DNA of 64,000 nucleotides from Numida meleagris (Eukaryota; Chordata; Aves; Galliformes; Numididae): contig NC_034414.1 of the NCBI RefSeq assembly GCF_002078875.1, forward strand, positions 6,702,965 to 6,766,964, read 5' to 3'. Of the stretch, positions 41,537 through 56,090 are shown one piece after another. Position 1 is the first letter of the stretch; each line of letters opens with the position of its first letter. The notes below the pieces were generated by a model that saw nothing but the letters and a program-made list of their open reading frames with translations, ran no database searches and was not told the DNA's origin. Both the position numbers and the translations under genes were made by a program.

Positions 41537-44500
41537 AAATTAAGCTTTTTTTTTTTCTTTCTGCGACTATAATTCTTACCGTATGGATTGATGAGCTGTT
41601 GCCTTCTAACCTGCTACTGAAAACTTCCCCAGCCAAGCATCAAGGGCAGGAGAGATGGGAGTTCAGCTATTCATATCAAAACTACAGGGGGCCTATTCAA
41701 GTGCCAGATAATATCCTCCATGTGTGAAATTAAGAAGGGAAATTAAGTACAAGAAATCAGCGTTGAAAGTTCCAATTGTAATCGCAAAGACATAAAATAA
41801 ATTCTTCAAGTTTTTCCAGTAGTTTTCTGTAGCTATGGATCTGTTGTCTGTACCTTTTTGATGCTGTTCAGTGGAATGATTGAAGAAGAGAGGCAAGAGG
41901 GGTAGCAACTGAAAACAATGAACCAAATTTTTTGAGTATGAAAAAATCTTACTTGGTCAAATTTCGGTTGGTATATTCAAATTGTGAATGTTAATAAAAG
42001 AAACCAACAAGTGTTTACAGCACCTGTAGTTTAATGTTAACTGTTTCTGTGTGTATACATCTGTAGAGGTGTACAAATGCTGTAGTATTTTCTCCATTAA
42101 TATAGAAGACAATCACAGTTTCTGGGGTCTGATCTATGTTTTCCCACCTCTCTTTTCTGTTCTTCACTTTGTGTATCTGATAATGATTTATACTTACAAT
42201 GCTGTAAAAAAGATTCGATGAGGCTTAATCTCAGCACTTTGACATTAGTGGAAGCTAAGTTGTATATTAGAGTTCTGCGCTAGTACTGCAGATAGAATCC
42301 TCTTGATTTACAAATAATTCACATGTTTCAGTGTCCATAGATTCTATCTGTATTCTAGCATGAAAACTTGCAGAATGTGGTCCTGCAGGTAAATGAGACC
42401 TCCCTGTTCTTTCTGTGCTGGCTTTTAAAATGCTTGTCTTTCTTGCTTTTGTCCAGTGAAATTTAACTCACCACTTTTTCATCTTATCTGGAGAAATCTG
42501 AGGAGGAAAAATGTATTCTTTCTCTGAAATGCTCCTCCCAAACCTGTGCAACTGGAGGTGGGAAAGTCTGAACGTCTCAGGTATTGAGCTTGGTGAAGTT
42601 ACCGTACAGCATTTTACTTTAAATTGTATAAAAATGGACTTGCCAGCTCATTATGTTCACAAGTCTCTGCGTCCCTGTCTCAGAAGAGGATTTTTTTTCC
42701 CGTTCTTTCAGACTTGGAGCTCTTTCCACCTGGACTTATTGGGTATAAAAACCTAATGATGTCTCTTTCTGTGCATGGGATAGATAAAGCACCTTCTAAA
42801 GCAATTGCTTAAAACACGGTTTGTGTAATTTTGTCTCTTGAATGTAATTAAGTGCAGAGTCACAATGACAAATTTCTAACGTACGTATCAGTACCTCAGC
42901 TCGATGATGTCTTCTTAAAAGCAATTAGGCCAAAGTTTTTATTTAAACATTGCATTGAATTCCACTGAATAAGGTCTGTACATGTGTTGGATAATTATTT
43001 TATTACTAATCAAGGAAAAGCATTATTCAAGTTAGAATTGTTCATATATAATTCAGATCCAAGCCAATTAGACTAATTTCCTGGGTGTATTCTTGTCATT
43101 TATTGCTGTGTTCTTTAAATGAACAAAGTCATGTGAGAGTAAACACCAGACTTGTGTATCTCCCTTATAATATATTTTGCATGCCTTGTGTACAGAAATT
43201 GGTAGACAAAGTAGTGTCTGAGTATGCTGAGCAGTGTGAAGGGACAGTACTGAAAAATATGACATTATTTATTTTTAATTGTAATGTTGTAAATGTTAAG
43301 GGAGAACAATCATCATTGATACCATAGGCTTTTTTACTCTGTGTGATGCTAGAATATTGTTTCTTAGCATGGGTATCTATTTAGCAATAGCCATTCATCT
43401 GTGTTTATGTACATTAGTTATCCTAGCACTTATCTCTTTGCATTTAAGAACTGCAGACAAGTTAACTCTTAAAGCTAGAAATGCTTAGATCCATTGGAAA
43501 ATGAAGTTGGCTGTAGAGGGAATGCTGGGGAGCGAGGCCTGGGAAACCTGTTCAGAGTAGCTGGCTGCAGCAGTTTCCGCTTCAAAGTCCAGAAAACTGA
43601 GGCGAAATGTTTTCTGTTCAACAGATCTTTCTGTGCATTAACAGCCAATTTAGTTGAATCTGCTGTGCTCTACTCCAAGTGTTAGCTACCAGGAGCAGAC
43701 AGCTCATGTGTTTCAGGGAACAGAAGCAAACTCCTCTTTTTAAAGTCTTTTTTCATCTCCTTTGAATGTTTCTCCTATGGGCTTAGGTTTGAGACTCACT
43801 GAGCACAGCTTTCTCTCAATGCATTCTTAGATATTTGTTTAATTTTTAACACGATGACTCTGCCTAGGTTCACTAGAATTACTCTTGCATAGCCCTTGGA
43901 AACCTGTTGTAATTCAGCCCCATTTCACTGCTGCAGGTTCTTGTTCATCTCATTCTTAAGTAGTTTGCAGAGTTTGATCCTTCTGCATGCTATCAAATAG
44001 GGTATAAACAGTGGTGGCAGTTACAAAATAAATATCTGTTATTTCAGGGTAGGCTTCCTGTACTACTTAGGTGCTGGATTCTTTCTTAATAATCAATAAA
44101 TCTAATTTTTTGTGGTGTTAAATATCAACATTTGAAAGGCGTATGCTACAGAATCTTAGAAAGGCCTCTGAGTAAAATAAATGACTGACACGTGAAGAAC
44201 CACACTTCTTTTGACTTTCACAGTGGAACTGCTGTGAAACTACTGAGTCACATACTATGCTTAAAACTGGTTACCATCTTCCTGAATTTAGCTGTGCCTG
44301 TTGCTAGACTATCACTTTTTCTGGTGGACCCTGTAGGGGTTTATTCCAACACTTAACTCTAAGGATGATACACAATGAAGTAAATATCCTTCTACTTCTT
44401 ACTTACTAAAATGGTGAAATCCCTATATTGTATTCTTGCAATGAAAAGGACTGCCAAGTGTGATAGACGCCGGACTGATTATTGTCCTCCCCACTATATT

Positions 44501-44935
44501 TTTATAATCTGCCAAACCATTTAAGTTTTAGCTAGGTTCATTACCAAGAGCTCGACATTCATGAGCAATCGTAGAAAGTGAAAGTACTTTGTGTGCAATA
44601 GAAAAAGGATGAATTAAAAGCTTAAGTACTGTACATAAGATGTGAAATAGTTCATTGTCTTTTGCTTTATATACAAGAAATGCAAAATGAAGGACAGTCA
44701 CTTTGGGCCTGTTAGTTCTCTGTTTTTGTGTGTCTATTTTTCTGTCTCCAGAAGAGAAAGAAAGGGAGAACTTCTTTCAAAATCAAGAATCACCTCTTTC
44801 CTCTCGTTGTCCAGGGCACTCCGTGTAGCTCTGCCTTTGGTCTTTCCTGGGATAGACACAGTATGACTTACGTCCTCTTTTCTCACAGATTCTTATTTTG
44901 AGCTAGTAAATTTTGGGTTTGGTTACATTGTTGAG

Positions 44936-45162
44936 AATCATGGAATCATTAAGGTTGGAAAAGACTACAGAGATCATCTTGTCCAACCGTCAACCCATCC
45001 CCACTGTGCCCACTAACCCATGTCCCTCAGTGCATCACCTCCACGTTTCTTGAACACCTCCAGGGAAGGTGACTCCACCACCTCCCTGGGCAGCCTGTGC
45101 CAGTGCCTGACCATGCTTTCAGAAAAAACATTTTTCCTAAGATCCAACCTGGACCCTTGAAC
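44936..45162 (-). mobile_element. CR1: CR1 LINE, 5'-truncated, minus orientation
   Basis: Read on the plus strand this begins with the reverse complement of a CR1 3' tail ('aatcatggaatcattaaggt' at 44936-44955), followed by 'agatcatcttgtccaaccgt'. It continues through 'tgaacacctccagggaaggt' and 'gactccaccacctccctggg', all hallmark CR1 blocks in reverse orientation, and stops near 'gatccaacctggaccc'. About 230 bases remain, which is only the untranslated 3' end. It lies in otherwise unique AT-rich sequence and differs in sequence type from the element at 21.6 kb, so the two probably come from different CR1 subfamilies. Confidence 0.94.
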
Positions 45163-46302
45163 TGTTTCTGAAAGTAACGTTACTTAGTCCCCGTACGCTT
45201 ATTTCTCACTTGAGGTGCAAAATCTATATATTTTTCTGTGAAATGTTTAAGCAGATTAATTTTAAGAAGAATATTGCTGTTAATGTGAGATTTTGTACTT
45301 ATTTGAATGTATTTTTCCTTACTGCTTTTCTTAGGATATTAATTAATGTCATGACATAGCTATATGCAACAAAAATAAGACACTGTTCTGTATTTCTTTC
45401 TATATTTCACATTCTAATACATTAGATTGAACTGCATTGATCTTCTATTCTCTGTGTGTTGTCTATGTATGTTAGTAGAGGCTATAGTTTATTATTAACA
45501 TGTATAACTAGAAATTTTTGTTAGGATCGGTTTTATTAAGCCCAAAACAAAGAGATGTGGTTCAGCAAATTAGGAATTGAGCAAAAAGACGTAGTTAAAT
45601 GCCAATTCTTTTCCCCCAGTGTTCAGCTTTGAAATGACTTTTTCAGGGATTCAGTAAATCAGCAATGCCTCATTTGCTGCGTCTGTACCTTAAAAATAAG
45701 GTCTCAAAAATAGCACAGAATGCTCGTGGAGATATCTGGGTCCAAACATGCAGTCTGGTCCTCTTCTCAAATGATCCTTCTGGTCTTCTAAAAAAGAATG
45801 TACACATCCATTGTTCATTAAGTTCTGACCTGGTTTCTATGGTTTGAAAATTAATGGACACACAGTTCAGGCTGCCAAATGAGTATAAATTAAATGGAGT
45901 TGTTCCATGTTCTTTGCTGCGAGGAAAATTTAGATTACAATTGAAGTATATTGACTAACTGCAGTCATCCTTTTTCCTAGACTGTACTCCAGATATGGCG
46001 AAGCTCTTTGCCTGACAGTATGCTGCAGTGCACTCCATTCAAATGAAAAGCATTTGTAATTAGTACGGTTACTTTCTTGTATAGAATATTCCCAACTGCT
46101 GGAGAAGTTTTAACATGAATATTTTTTACTTTGCACTTCACACATTTTAGTCTGATAGAGACACTTCAACGGAAAAAAAATTTATTGGTTTGTAGATAAT
46201 AAGGCATGTCTTACTGCTTTTTAATGAACTGTACAATAAGCCTGCACATACTCTAGGTTTCTGTTAAGGCTTCCCACAAATAAAAGCATCCTTGGTAGAT
46301 AC

Positions 46303-46362
46303 TAATATATATATGTTTTGTGTATATAACACTGTGTTATTATATTTTTATATATATAAACT
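46303..46362. repeat. AT-rich low-complexity / (TA)n
   Basis: Several short TA runs are interspersed with 'ttttg' and 'actgtg' over about 60 bases. This is typical decayed dinucleotide microsatellite sequence. Confidence 0.75.
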
Positions 46363-49300
46363 ACAAAATTATCTTAAATCTGAATTTCCAAGACCTGTTT
46401 TTTAATGAAAGCATTATGGTTGTGTACTTTGTATGAGTAACAATTCATAGTGACATTCTGGCTCATAAGAAAGGTCAGAAACGTGTCGTGAACCTTTCAT
46501 GCATTAGCCATCATGCTTTTATTCCAAAATGGCTTGAGTTCTCACACAGAATCATGAGTGTTAGTATCAAAATCAATGTTTTTCCCCCCCACATAACTAT
46601 TTCCATCAAGGAGCTGTAGCTGTTGCTGGGTCCTAAAAGAAGAGCTAAGCTGAAGGTGCTGATCGTTTGAACACTGAGCTCTTCCTGCTTTCATCTTCAT
46701 GGAATGAGACCAAGCACGTTTCCTACAGTTTTACCAGGCTTTTCGGCGCTTAAACTGTACGTGTTCTGTTAGTTTTCTCTGATGAAACTGGGAAAGGGCT
46801 TTGTGTGGTGAGCAGAGTAATGAATAGCCTGTGAAAAGAATGAGGCAGAAGAGCAAAGAATATAATAGATCATTAGAAAGCAAATGGAATTTTCGGTTGT
46901 TAATTCCCCTCATGTGGGAGACTGTGCTACATGATACTGAAAGTGAAAATCCCCCAAATGCTTAGTTTGACAACGTTCCCGTTGGCAGAATCTCAGAACT
47001 CTGAATCAGCAGGGAAACTGGACCTTCCAGATAGGAAAGGATGAGGCATGAGGAGTGGGGAATTTTTTGAAAAGGCCACAGTTCCCTGTAGTGTCCTGGA
47101 ATCAGTCTGTATGAGTGTATTTGTATTTCTTCCTCTTCCATCTCTGTAAAGTCATGGAGGACTCTGTGGAAAGGCCTGATGACTGTGAATTTCTGTTGCA
47201 CTTTTCCAATTTAGGTACTTGCCTTCTATGAGAAGGAACTTTGATAAGAAACGCAGTGGGTTGTTGTTTGTTTTTTGCTTATCGGTCTTTTTTTTACTTC
47301 GGTAGTCGTACGTGAATAAATGCGGACTGACAAGGCCCATGTTCTTCATATCATCCCACAGCTAATAACATGCAAAGAATGTCGTCTTAGGGCTTTAACA
47401 CGTGAGAAAAGTCTTTTTGCATCTCCCTTGTGCTGGTTGTTTCTGCCAGGAATTTTTTCTGCTTTTGTCTCAGTAGGAGCCCGCCCCTCCAAGGGTGCTG
47501 CTGATCAGAAATTGGATTTGGGGCTGTTTTTCAAAAGAGTGCTGTCGCCCTAACTAACCATTACAGGGAGAAACCGATTCCAAATTGCTTTTGCTGATGG
47601 AAATGAGAGGACAGAAAAAAGGGTGGAATTGGTGGGTAGAACTGTTGACTCACCACGCTTTCCTTTATATGTTCAAGGTAGGAAAAATTAGTGGGTGATT
47701 AAATTTGAAAAGGAGCTGCTGGTGCCAATGGCTTTTGGATGGAAAATGGAACACTGGGAACATATAAAGTAAAACTGTGACACAAGCTCTAATCAGTTAT
47801 AAACACCTTCTGCTAACTACTCTTCTAAACTCCATGCTTCAAGTGTAGGAGTCCGCTCAGCATCAAAGCCAATGCAAGACTGTATATTTAATTTCCTGTT
47901 ACCATGGCTTAGTGTTTTTTTGTTGTTGTTTTTAATGTGTATGTGCAAATAATATAGGTCGTAGTCTAAGTGGAAATAAAGTTGTTCCTTTTCCTGTAAA
48001 TATATTCATTACTACAAAGGAGGATTAATAAAATTGGGACTTAAATAATACTGATTTCTCCCTCTAAACAGGAAAAATGATGGATTAAAGCAGTGGTGTT
48101 TGTTTCCCTCCCTCTGTAATTTGCCTTCTAGTACCACAGCAGATGTCATAATATGCAGCATTATATAAGTTTTCCTTAATATTTCAGACTGATCCTCAGG
48201 ATATGTATTTTAAGAAGCAATCCTTGATTAATCTGAGAGGTGATTTTTGAAAAACCTTTAGTGACTGAGTTTGAAAGGGAGGCAGCTGGTGCTGAGATTG
48301 TGTTGTATTTGGAGGGGAGCTGTGGTCGTCTGCCAGATGGCAAAGCTGTGTATAATTCTGGGTGTGTTTGTTTTTGGGTTGTGGGGCGATATTTTTTTGC
48401 TTTTTGGTATTAGCTACCTCTCCATAAAAATGGCCTCTGAGCTTTTTATTCTTCTCTAGCCACAGATGGGGGTTTGCTATCGGCAATCCTTTGGTAGGGA
48501 GCCGAAATAAACACACATTGGCACATTACTATGAAGATATTCTGGCAGGATTAAAGACTCCAATGGAATTGATGTGAGTTTCCACCAGTGCAAGTAGGAT
48601 AAAAATCTTGATCTGAAGCTTGTGAAAAGTTCTTTTCCCTCTTGTGATGAAAACTGTCAAGTGCAAAGGAGATTCTGTCAGTTTGTAGCGTGACCTCCAT
48701 TATGGCTATACAGCATCAAAGCTTGTTTTCCTCAGGTATCAAAAATGTCTTCTGATTTCTTGGTCTTCAGACAGTAAAATAAATCTTATCTTCTTTAATA
48801 ACAAGAAAGGGGGAAAAAAAAGTCTCACAAATACTGGTTATGCCTGTTGGAGTTCGTATTTTGCTACTGTGCCTAATAAAATCTTCAAAAGCATGTGAGA
48901 AGAAATTAGCAATCCTGTGGCTCAAAACTCTAAGGAATTTGGAGCCTCTCAAGTTAACAGTATTAAGAGGACTAGTTTATTACTGCCTATAGGCTTTTAA
49001 ATGTTCTAAGTAGAGAAATAAAGAGGTTATTAGTAGCATTTATTTCAAGTAGCTTCTATTTACTGTGACTCTTTTTCCTGTCTCTTTGTGTAGTATTTAA
49101 TGAAGTTTGTTTTCTGTGCTGTGTGTATTCCAAGCTTTTATCTACTAAATATATTGGTGAACAACACTATATCACGCTACAATATCGAATTTCAGAAGAT
49201 GAATGAGAAATGAATTAAAATTAGTTTAATTAGGTATTATTTACTTCATTATACTCCTTCAAACATTAATTGAAAGCGATACATTATCTTACGCATCTTT

Positions 49301-50475
49301 GTTCTTGGCATACAATTCACTGATCTCTTATAACAAAGAGAAATTATTTGTATGAAAAATCAGTTAATTGCTTTTTTGTTCCATCACACAGCTGTGTGAA
49401 GTATACACACATATATAAAAGGTGCTAGTGGGCAAGTTCATTAGCTGAAGGGTTATTGACTGAACTCATTTTTAGCTCTCAAAATACAGGTGATAAATAT
49501 CAAGAGTTTCAGAGGTGTCTTTCCTGCTGTTGTTCACATATGAAGTGACATTTTCCCCTGCTTGAGTGCTGTTTTCTTCTATAATAATGCAGTTTTGTAA
49601 CAGGCAACAGTTTTTCATGTATATTCTTCACTTTTTACAATATTTGAGCACTTATTTACAAAATCAGATGCAATGAATTAAAAGTTAGAAGAGTTTTACT
49701 TATGATTTGAAGTGATCATTGACTCATTTTTCAAAGACAATCTTTGCTAAAGCTGTAGTATTTGTTTCCATTTTAACAAATTTCCATTACTGTACCTTTT
49801 TTTGATTTCTCCAAGTATTCCCATATCTCTCCTGCATTTGAAGTAGTTCAGAAGCTTTGGTTTTTGTTCCTAAGGATAAAAGCCTTTGCTATTTATACAA
49901 GTGCTTAGCACAGTTTCTTACCAATAGGTTGTAAGTGGACTTAGGTTTCAGTTTACTAGTTGCTATCTTCTTTACTGTCATTCAAAAGACAAACTGAATT
50001 ATTGCTTTATTAGTTGCAAATTTACCTCTTCCTGTGTTAACATATGGAAAACCAACATTATCTGTGAACTTAAAGCTCCATTAAACAATAAGAATCTCTA
50101 CTAGATAAGCTCCTAGTTTACAAATTTTAACTACTGCTACTAATTGGCAACTAATTTTGACTTCTAATTTGCTGTTGTTAACTAACACATTATTGTAGCT
50201 AATTGATGAATGTCTTTTCAAACCATGAACTTCCTTGGTCTGCTGAGCATTCTGTATGTCATCTTCCCACTTAGCACATGCCACTGCATGAAGTAAGGTG
50301 CAGAAGTACAGACTCCAAGAAATAAAGCAGCGGGAAGAACAGAAATGCATGGATTCAGAACAGAAATTTTAGGTGTTAAAAGTAAGTGGTGTGGCAGAGC
50401 TGCCTTTTGCAGTTCTCGGAACCTGGTGCGTAGAGATTGCCAGGGGGCTCTGATAGGAGCAGTTCCTCCACCTGT

Positions 50476-50509
50476 GGCACCAGCTGGGGCTACCACCTGG
50501 CTCGGTGCC
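50476..50509. other. Imperfect hairpin in a GC-raised patch
   Basis: Within a GC-raised patch (about 50390-50560), GGCACC at 50476-50481 and GGTGCC at 50504-50509 are reverse complements. The bases just inside (AGC/GCT with one bulge) extend the pairing. No repeat family was recognised and its origin is unknown. Confidence 0.3.
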
Positions 50510-53500
50510 ACTCCCAGCAGTCTGCATGATTCCTTGCTGGCACCAATTATAGAGATTGCTTAATGAGTTTCAGGTGAGCTGCATAGGGCATGGTCACACC
50601 CAGAGTAGCAAGCACTCCAGTAAACCATGATGACAAGGAAGCTCTTTTATTTCTGAATATGAAGGTGCCTTTTCTGCAAATTCAAAGAAATACAGGCATA
50701 TGGAAGGAAGCAAGTTAAAAGTGAAGGTCAGTCCTGAAGCTATCTTTTAATAGTTTGGTTAAAACTGTGTGTGCTGCTGATGCTGTAGATCTTCATCTGG
50801 GGTATATCTACTAAATATCCAAGTATGAATGCGTGCCTCGAGCTTTTGCTCTTTTCTCTGTGTTCATCATGTACTTCAGTCTTTATTTTATACCCTGACT
50901 ATGAAACAGACAAAGAAATAAAAACACATGTATTCAGCGTTACCATTTATACTGAATAATGAAACATGAAAATGTTTGTTCTTTCTCATGGATGCTATTT
51001 GTTGAGGTGGGATGAATAATTTTCTAGTCTCTAAGCTTGCATCTTTCCAAGCAAACAGGATAATTTTTCTGTACAACTAGTGTGTACTTCATTTAATTAG
51101 AGAGCGGATAGTATGAAGATGTTATTGAGATATGTTGCAAACTGAAGAGTAGAGCTGTTAACTTGTGTGATATGATCTATGAATTTATCTTGATTATTTT
51201 TAATTATGTTGTTCTAGAAGTAGATGAGAAAACACTACTCTTTTCTTTCTCTATTATTTTTATGGAAGCAAGGAAATGGACATTCTTACATGGTTCAAAA
51301 ATGGGAATAAACTTGCCTTTATCTTTGGGATTTCATTGCTTTCTTCCCACTTCCAGACTTCATCTGGTGGAGGATAAAGGCTTTTGTATTCTTTTAGAGC
51401 CTCCATTATATTCAGGCTTGAGTTTTTCTTGTGTTTGTGTTTAGCTTTTTGTATCTTGTTTTGTGTTAGTAGCCTGCTAATTTTTTTCAAAAATTTTTTT
51501 TCAAAATTAGCTTTAAAAATTTTCCTACCTACATTTGGAAATAATGCTTACTTTTTGAAAGAGCACTGCTTTTTAGTTAGGAAGTTGGTGATATCCTAAT
51601 ACAGATATTTCAAAACAGAAAAGTGCTCTCAGTCAGAAAACATGTTTTTTAAGCCTTTGTGACTTGAGTTGGAGTACTTGCTTCTTCTGCAGTATTCTTG
51701 TCTTCATGCAGTTGATCAATGCAATAGAGACGCTTCTGTACTTAAAAGAATGGTGTTATCTCTATATGAAATAGACTAATAACTAATTTTTTTCTATTGC
51801 TGAAGAAAAATGGCAGCATCTATTCTTAGCCTCATGTTTGAAATGAAAATTTTTCTTTATTTGATGATCACTCAAAGTATTACTTTGTGTAGGCTGGTGA
51901 AATACTTTTTCCCAGTAGAGAGACTGACATAGGAACTCTGGAATGCAGATGGTGTGGCTTGTTCCTTATGAAGTTCTTACTATGAGACTGGTCAGCACTG
52001 GGAAGTAACAGGATATTGACTTCATTTGGGGCCGAGGTTATGTAGAGATGGACTGTGGTTTTTCCTGAATTAAATATAGGTGACTTTTAGATATTGTATC
52101 TACCTATAAAGCAAGGACCCAAGTGTATTGTAAAATAAGGGCCCTGATTTCTTTTGCTTGCAGATGTTCTCTGTATTTAATATCCATATTTTAAACATTA
52201 TTTACTCATGGTGCTTTTTGTGTGTGCTGTGGTGGTTGATTTTTTGGTTTTTGTTTCTATATTATATTTCTTTTCCCCTCTCCTTGGCCAGAAAGCTGTG
52301 AAGTTGCTCACTGCTGGTTTATTCCTTCCAGTTTATTGATAAATAAGTAAATACACAAATATATTAAAGTCTTTTTTAGAGGTTTCTACTGGATTTCCTG
52401 TGTCTGAAATGTATAGGAGGTACGTTCTAACGACCTTATGTCTTCTTACCGATTTCATTACTTCCTTTGAGCTAACTTGCTGGGAATGGTGAGATGGTCT
52501 TTTTGTTCTGTTATTTTATTCTTTTTCTTCTTAAAGATGTCCAAAGGATTGGCTTTCTTAGACCATTTTCTTACCTCTTCAGGTTTTCATATATATTTAG
52601 ACTCCCTTCTGAAATCTATGTAAGAGGCTGTGTGTGTAGATGTATCTGAAGTATTGTGGCGTGTGTCTGTAGCATTCTCCCTTTCAAGTAAAGAGGTTGC
52701 ACAAATTTATTTACTTTACATTTTTAAGTTTAAAATGCTTTCTTGCATGGATCTACAGTAATAACTCTGGCTATCCATTAGATCAGGCATACAGCAACGC
52801 TGCTGTTCAGTCTGTTCAGATATGATAACGAGGGAGTTCAGCCTAACCTTGCTCACTGAATATCCCACTTGCTCCTGATCTCATGCCATATATTTGAGGA
52901 ACAGCACATCTGGAAGGGCATGGTTTATGCTTGTGACAATGCAGTATGTATGAGGCCTTCTAGGGCAACATTATCACAATATGAGCATGGTCAGCAGCTT
53001 GTCTTACATGCAGCTGCATTGCTCTACAATAAATAAATAAATACTTTAAAATTCGGATGGTTTCCTTATGGAGGTTTAGAGTCTTACTACCCGATAACAA
53101 CAGACATGTTACCACAGCATAGTTACTGTGAAAGTTGAGTTTTCCCATTCTCACGTTGTTGGAAGTGTGAACCTGGAATAAATAGACACTGCGGGTTAAA
53201 AGGCGTCCAGGCTTTTGCTTAGTTGTTTTGCGGAGAAAACACAAATGGTACAATAACATCTGAAAGCTCATAGCGAGGTCTGTTACAGCTGTGAGCAGAT
53301 AAACAGCATTGTTTAATGGCTTGGTCCTTCAACTATGAACCATAGATGATCAGTCTTGCACCTGAATTGCTCTGTACCCAGTATCTTTATCTGTTTCTAA
53401 GCAAGTAGCTATATATTTCGTGCCGTATTCCAACATTAAACAAGCTTATCTGGAGCCTGATGCTGTGTGGATATTCTAGAAGAATTCTACGCTATTTTTT

Positions 53501-54780
53501 TGTATAAAGCCCTACATCCTAGGAGACTGCTAAACAAGAACAGTCATTTTTTCACTTCAAAATCATATCGTTAAGTGATTTAAACTCCTTGTGTAAACTC
53601 TCAGATAAAATGAAACAAATGGTTTCGGGAGAGCAACCAGGAAACGGCCGGCAACTTAGTCATTATTCATGGTGTGGACTACTACATGAATTATGTGAAT
53701 CAAATTCTGCCTGTTCTTCATTGCTTTGAGAATACTGAGGTCTTACCATTGTGTGATAAAGAAAAACCACCACTACAATCAACCTGCCATTTCCTTCTGT
53801 GCAGGTGACCTTCTCTGCTTAGTTTTACTTACTTTTTTAAAAAAGAATAAGTATTCCAGTTGCATTTCCTGAGAAAATCAAGCTATTTAGTAGTTACTAA
53901 GTACAGATCAGCTGCTGTCACTCAAGGTTAATTCTCATGCTGATGTCCTCTGTGGATAAGGTTGTTTTTGCTGCATTAGCAAGCTGAATCTGTATATTAT
54001 CAACAGTTGAATAAATGAGGCATAGAAGCGAATACTGAATATGTGCAAATCAAACTAATGCATAAAATCACAAGTGAAACACGGTATCTTAAAATTTACC
54101 ATTTTCTCTGTGTAATAAATATGGCTTAAGTCTTATCTCATGCTCATGCCAATATTTGATAGGGTGTATTTTCACCTCGGAAATTGCTATGCGAGGCTTT
54201 TGTAATCTTCATATACTATAAATGGGTCATGTAAAAAGAGTGAAAGAAAAAGCATGAAGGGTTATCAGCCCATGGATGGCAGTGATGGCTACAGGTGTAT
54301 CTAGGAAGAAAAGGTTACTAGCTGTCACTATAAAATCAAATGACTTTTGCCTTCCCTCAGCAGTTCAAGCAATCTTTCCACTGAATTTAAAGGGATATGG
54401 ACGAGGACCTTCAGATTTCGCTTATTTGTGTCTACTATGGGAAGTTTTAAATGAAACAGAGTATGCAACACTGATAATGTTGGAAATAATAGCCTTTCTA
54501 AAGGCCTCAACAGGATGATATTTTACATTTAGGAAATCAAATATTTAAAAATCAGAACATCGTAGATTTTGGCATAGCTATCTTTTTATACCTCAGTAAG
54601 TGTTTTCATATCTTTTATCTTTCCTGACAAGAGTGTCTTTGCTTTCTTGCAACTGATGGAAACAAAAGTGGTGGTTAGGAGGGAGATAAGATTATCCCGT
54701 TAATTATTTGTCTACAGTTTGATATGTTGTTTTGATTAAAATATTCTGTTGGTCTAGGACAAATCAAGCAGTTGAAACTG

Positions 54781-54800
54781 CAAATAATTTACAAATAATT
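54781..54800. repeat. Short direct repeat (11-bp period)
   Basis: CAAATAATT occurs twice with a two-base spacer. Confidence 0.6.
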
Positions 54801-55470
54801 AAGGTTGATTTGTCTAATTCATTAGTATGATTAAAAGTTAGATGATTGTTTAATTACTATTTCGCGTTTGAAAGACAGAAGATGGCCTACAGTCAGCTTC
54901 ATATAGAAATGAAGCTTAATGGACTTTACTAGATACACTGAGTCCTTTTTTTCAATCTTAGTGAAGACAGGAGAAAAGGCTCTGTGTATGCTTTTTGGGG
55001 GGATCACTGTGGGGATTGCTACTCATGGCAATTAGGCTGTAACAGAATGTGCATGCAGTGATGACGGAAGGAAATGCAAGGGAAGGCAGAGTTAAGGTAC
55101 TCATTTTATTGTGGGGTGGAAACCTGGATGTATGAACCTTGCTTGGCTTTTGATAACAGTAAAATATATAGTGAAACAATGCTGCAATATTGGAAGTGAC
55201 AGCTTATTCTCCTGTGGGGCCTAGAAGCAGCGTTTGCCATAAAATGTTATGCCCCTAATTTTTATTTTTTTTTTTAAATAAGTCTCAGAGCATCCGTTCC
55301 TCAAATTTGGGAAACCAGCCTTATTTTCAGTGTGGGACGGAGGCTGGAAAATCTGGATTTCATTGGAGCACAAATGAATGCAATGCTGACAGCTATCTCT
55401 TGTATTGGAGAGCTTCCAGTTCAGATGTTTCCACTTACCTAATTCAGTAGTGTGTTTTGGTAAGAGCAAA

Positions 55471-55492
55471 GATCAGTCAGATCAGTCAGATC
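55471..55492. repeat. 9-bp tandem repeat, about 2.5 copies
   Basis: GATCAGTCA is repeated twice exactly and followed by a partial GATC copy. Confidence 0.75.
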
Positions 55493-56090
55493 CTACACCA
55501 GGGGAAAAATTCTTTCTGTCTTTGCCAGCCAGCTCACTGCTTAAAGTGCTGCTGTTCTGTAATACTTAAGTGGAACTTAATGATTAGGCCGACACGTTTT
55601 GAATGGCATCCATGTGAGGAGTTCTGCAGGCTGTGTAACCAGAATTTTAAGTTGCGTGTCTCCCGCTGACATTTCTAGGGAAGAGTTACTCAGCCGTGAC
55701 TTCTAGTCTGTCTAATTATGTTTGAAAATTAAAAAGAATAAATTCATGATTAGCTTTATTTTTTAAAAAAACAAACCCAACCCGTGTAGCTTATTTTCCC
55801 TAAGCTACATGTCAGGTTTGGTTTATAGCTGATGCTCTACAATGTACAGTGTATTTATTTTGGAAGTTATTCTGGATGCGCAATAACTTGTTATTTGCTC
55901 TATTCTAATGTTATCCTCTGGGAGAAAATATTTTCCTGGTGATTTGTGCTACAGTGTGTCATCTATACTTCCTCTGTACTTAAAACAACAAAGAAAAAAG
56001 ACAAAGCCATACAGTTGTGGCTTGTGTTACATGACCGTTCCTGTTTCCTGTTCTGCACAGACCCAGGCTCCCAGTGCTTCTTGTGACTCT

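Larger units (their letters stand above)
22023..44935. other. Unique AT-rich non-coding sequence (intergenic or intronic)
   Basis: No gene was recognised. The block holds long homopolymer T-runs (24647-24662, 28210-28224, 38543-38560), an A-run at 37315-37326, a G-rich tract at 41521-41536 and a perfect 9-base-pair stem hairpin at 41088-41121. Patches of higher GC without recognised content lie near 34080-34330, 39020-39240 and 43500-43600. Open frames up to 140 codons occur (for example 33970-34392 plus and 39017-39421 minus), but none shows a known domain and their lengths are near chance expectation. One candidate terminal exon at 35689-35902 is listed separately. Confidence 0.75.
45163..56090. 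other. Unique AT-rich non-coding sequence (intergenic or intronic)
   Basis: No gene was recognised. Notable content is an AT-rich low-complexity stretch at 46303-46362, a GC-raised patch with an imperfect inverted repeat near 50390-50560, a T- and A-rich stretch near 51480-51525, and two very short tandem repeats (54781-54800 and 55471-55492). Open frames are all around 100 codons or shorter and look like background. Confidence 0.75.
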
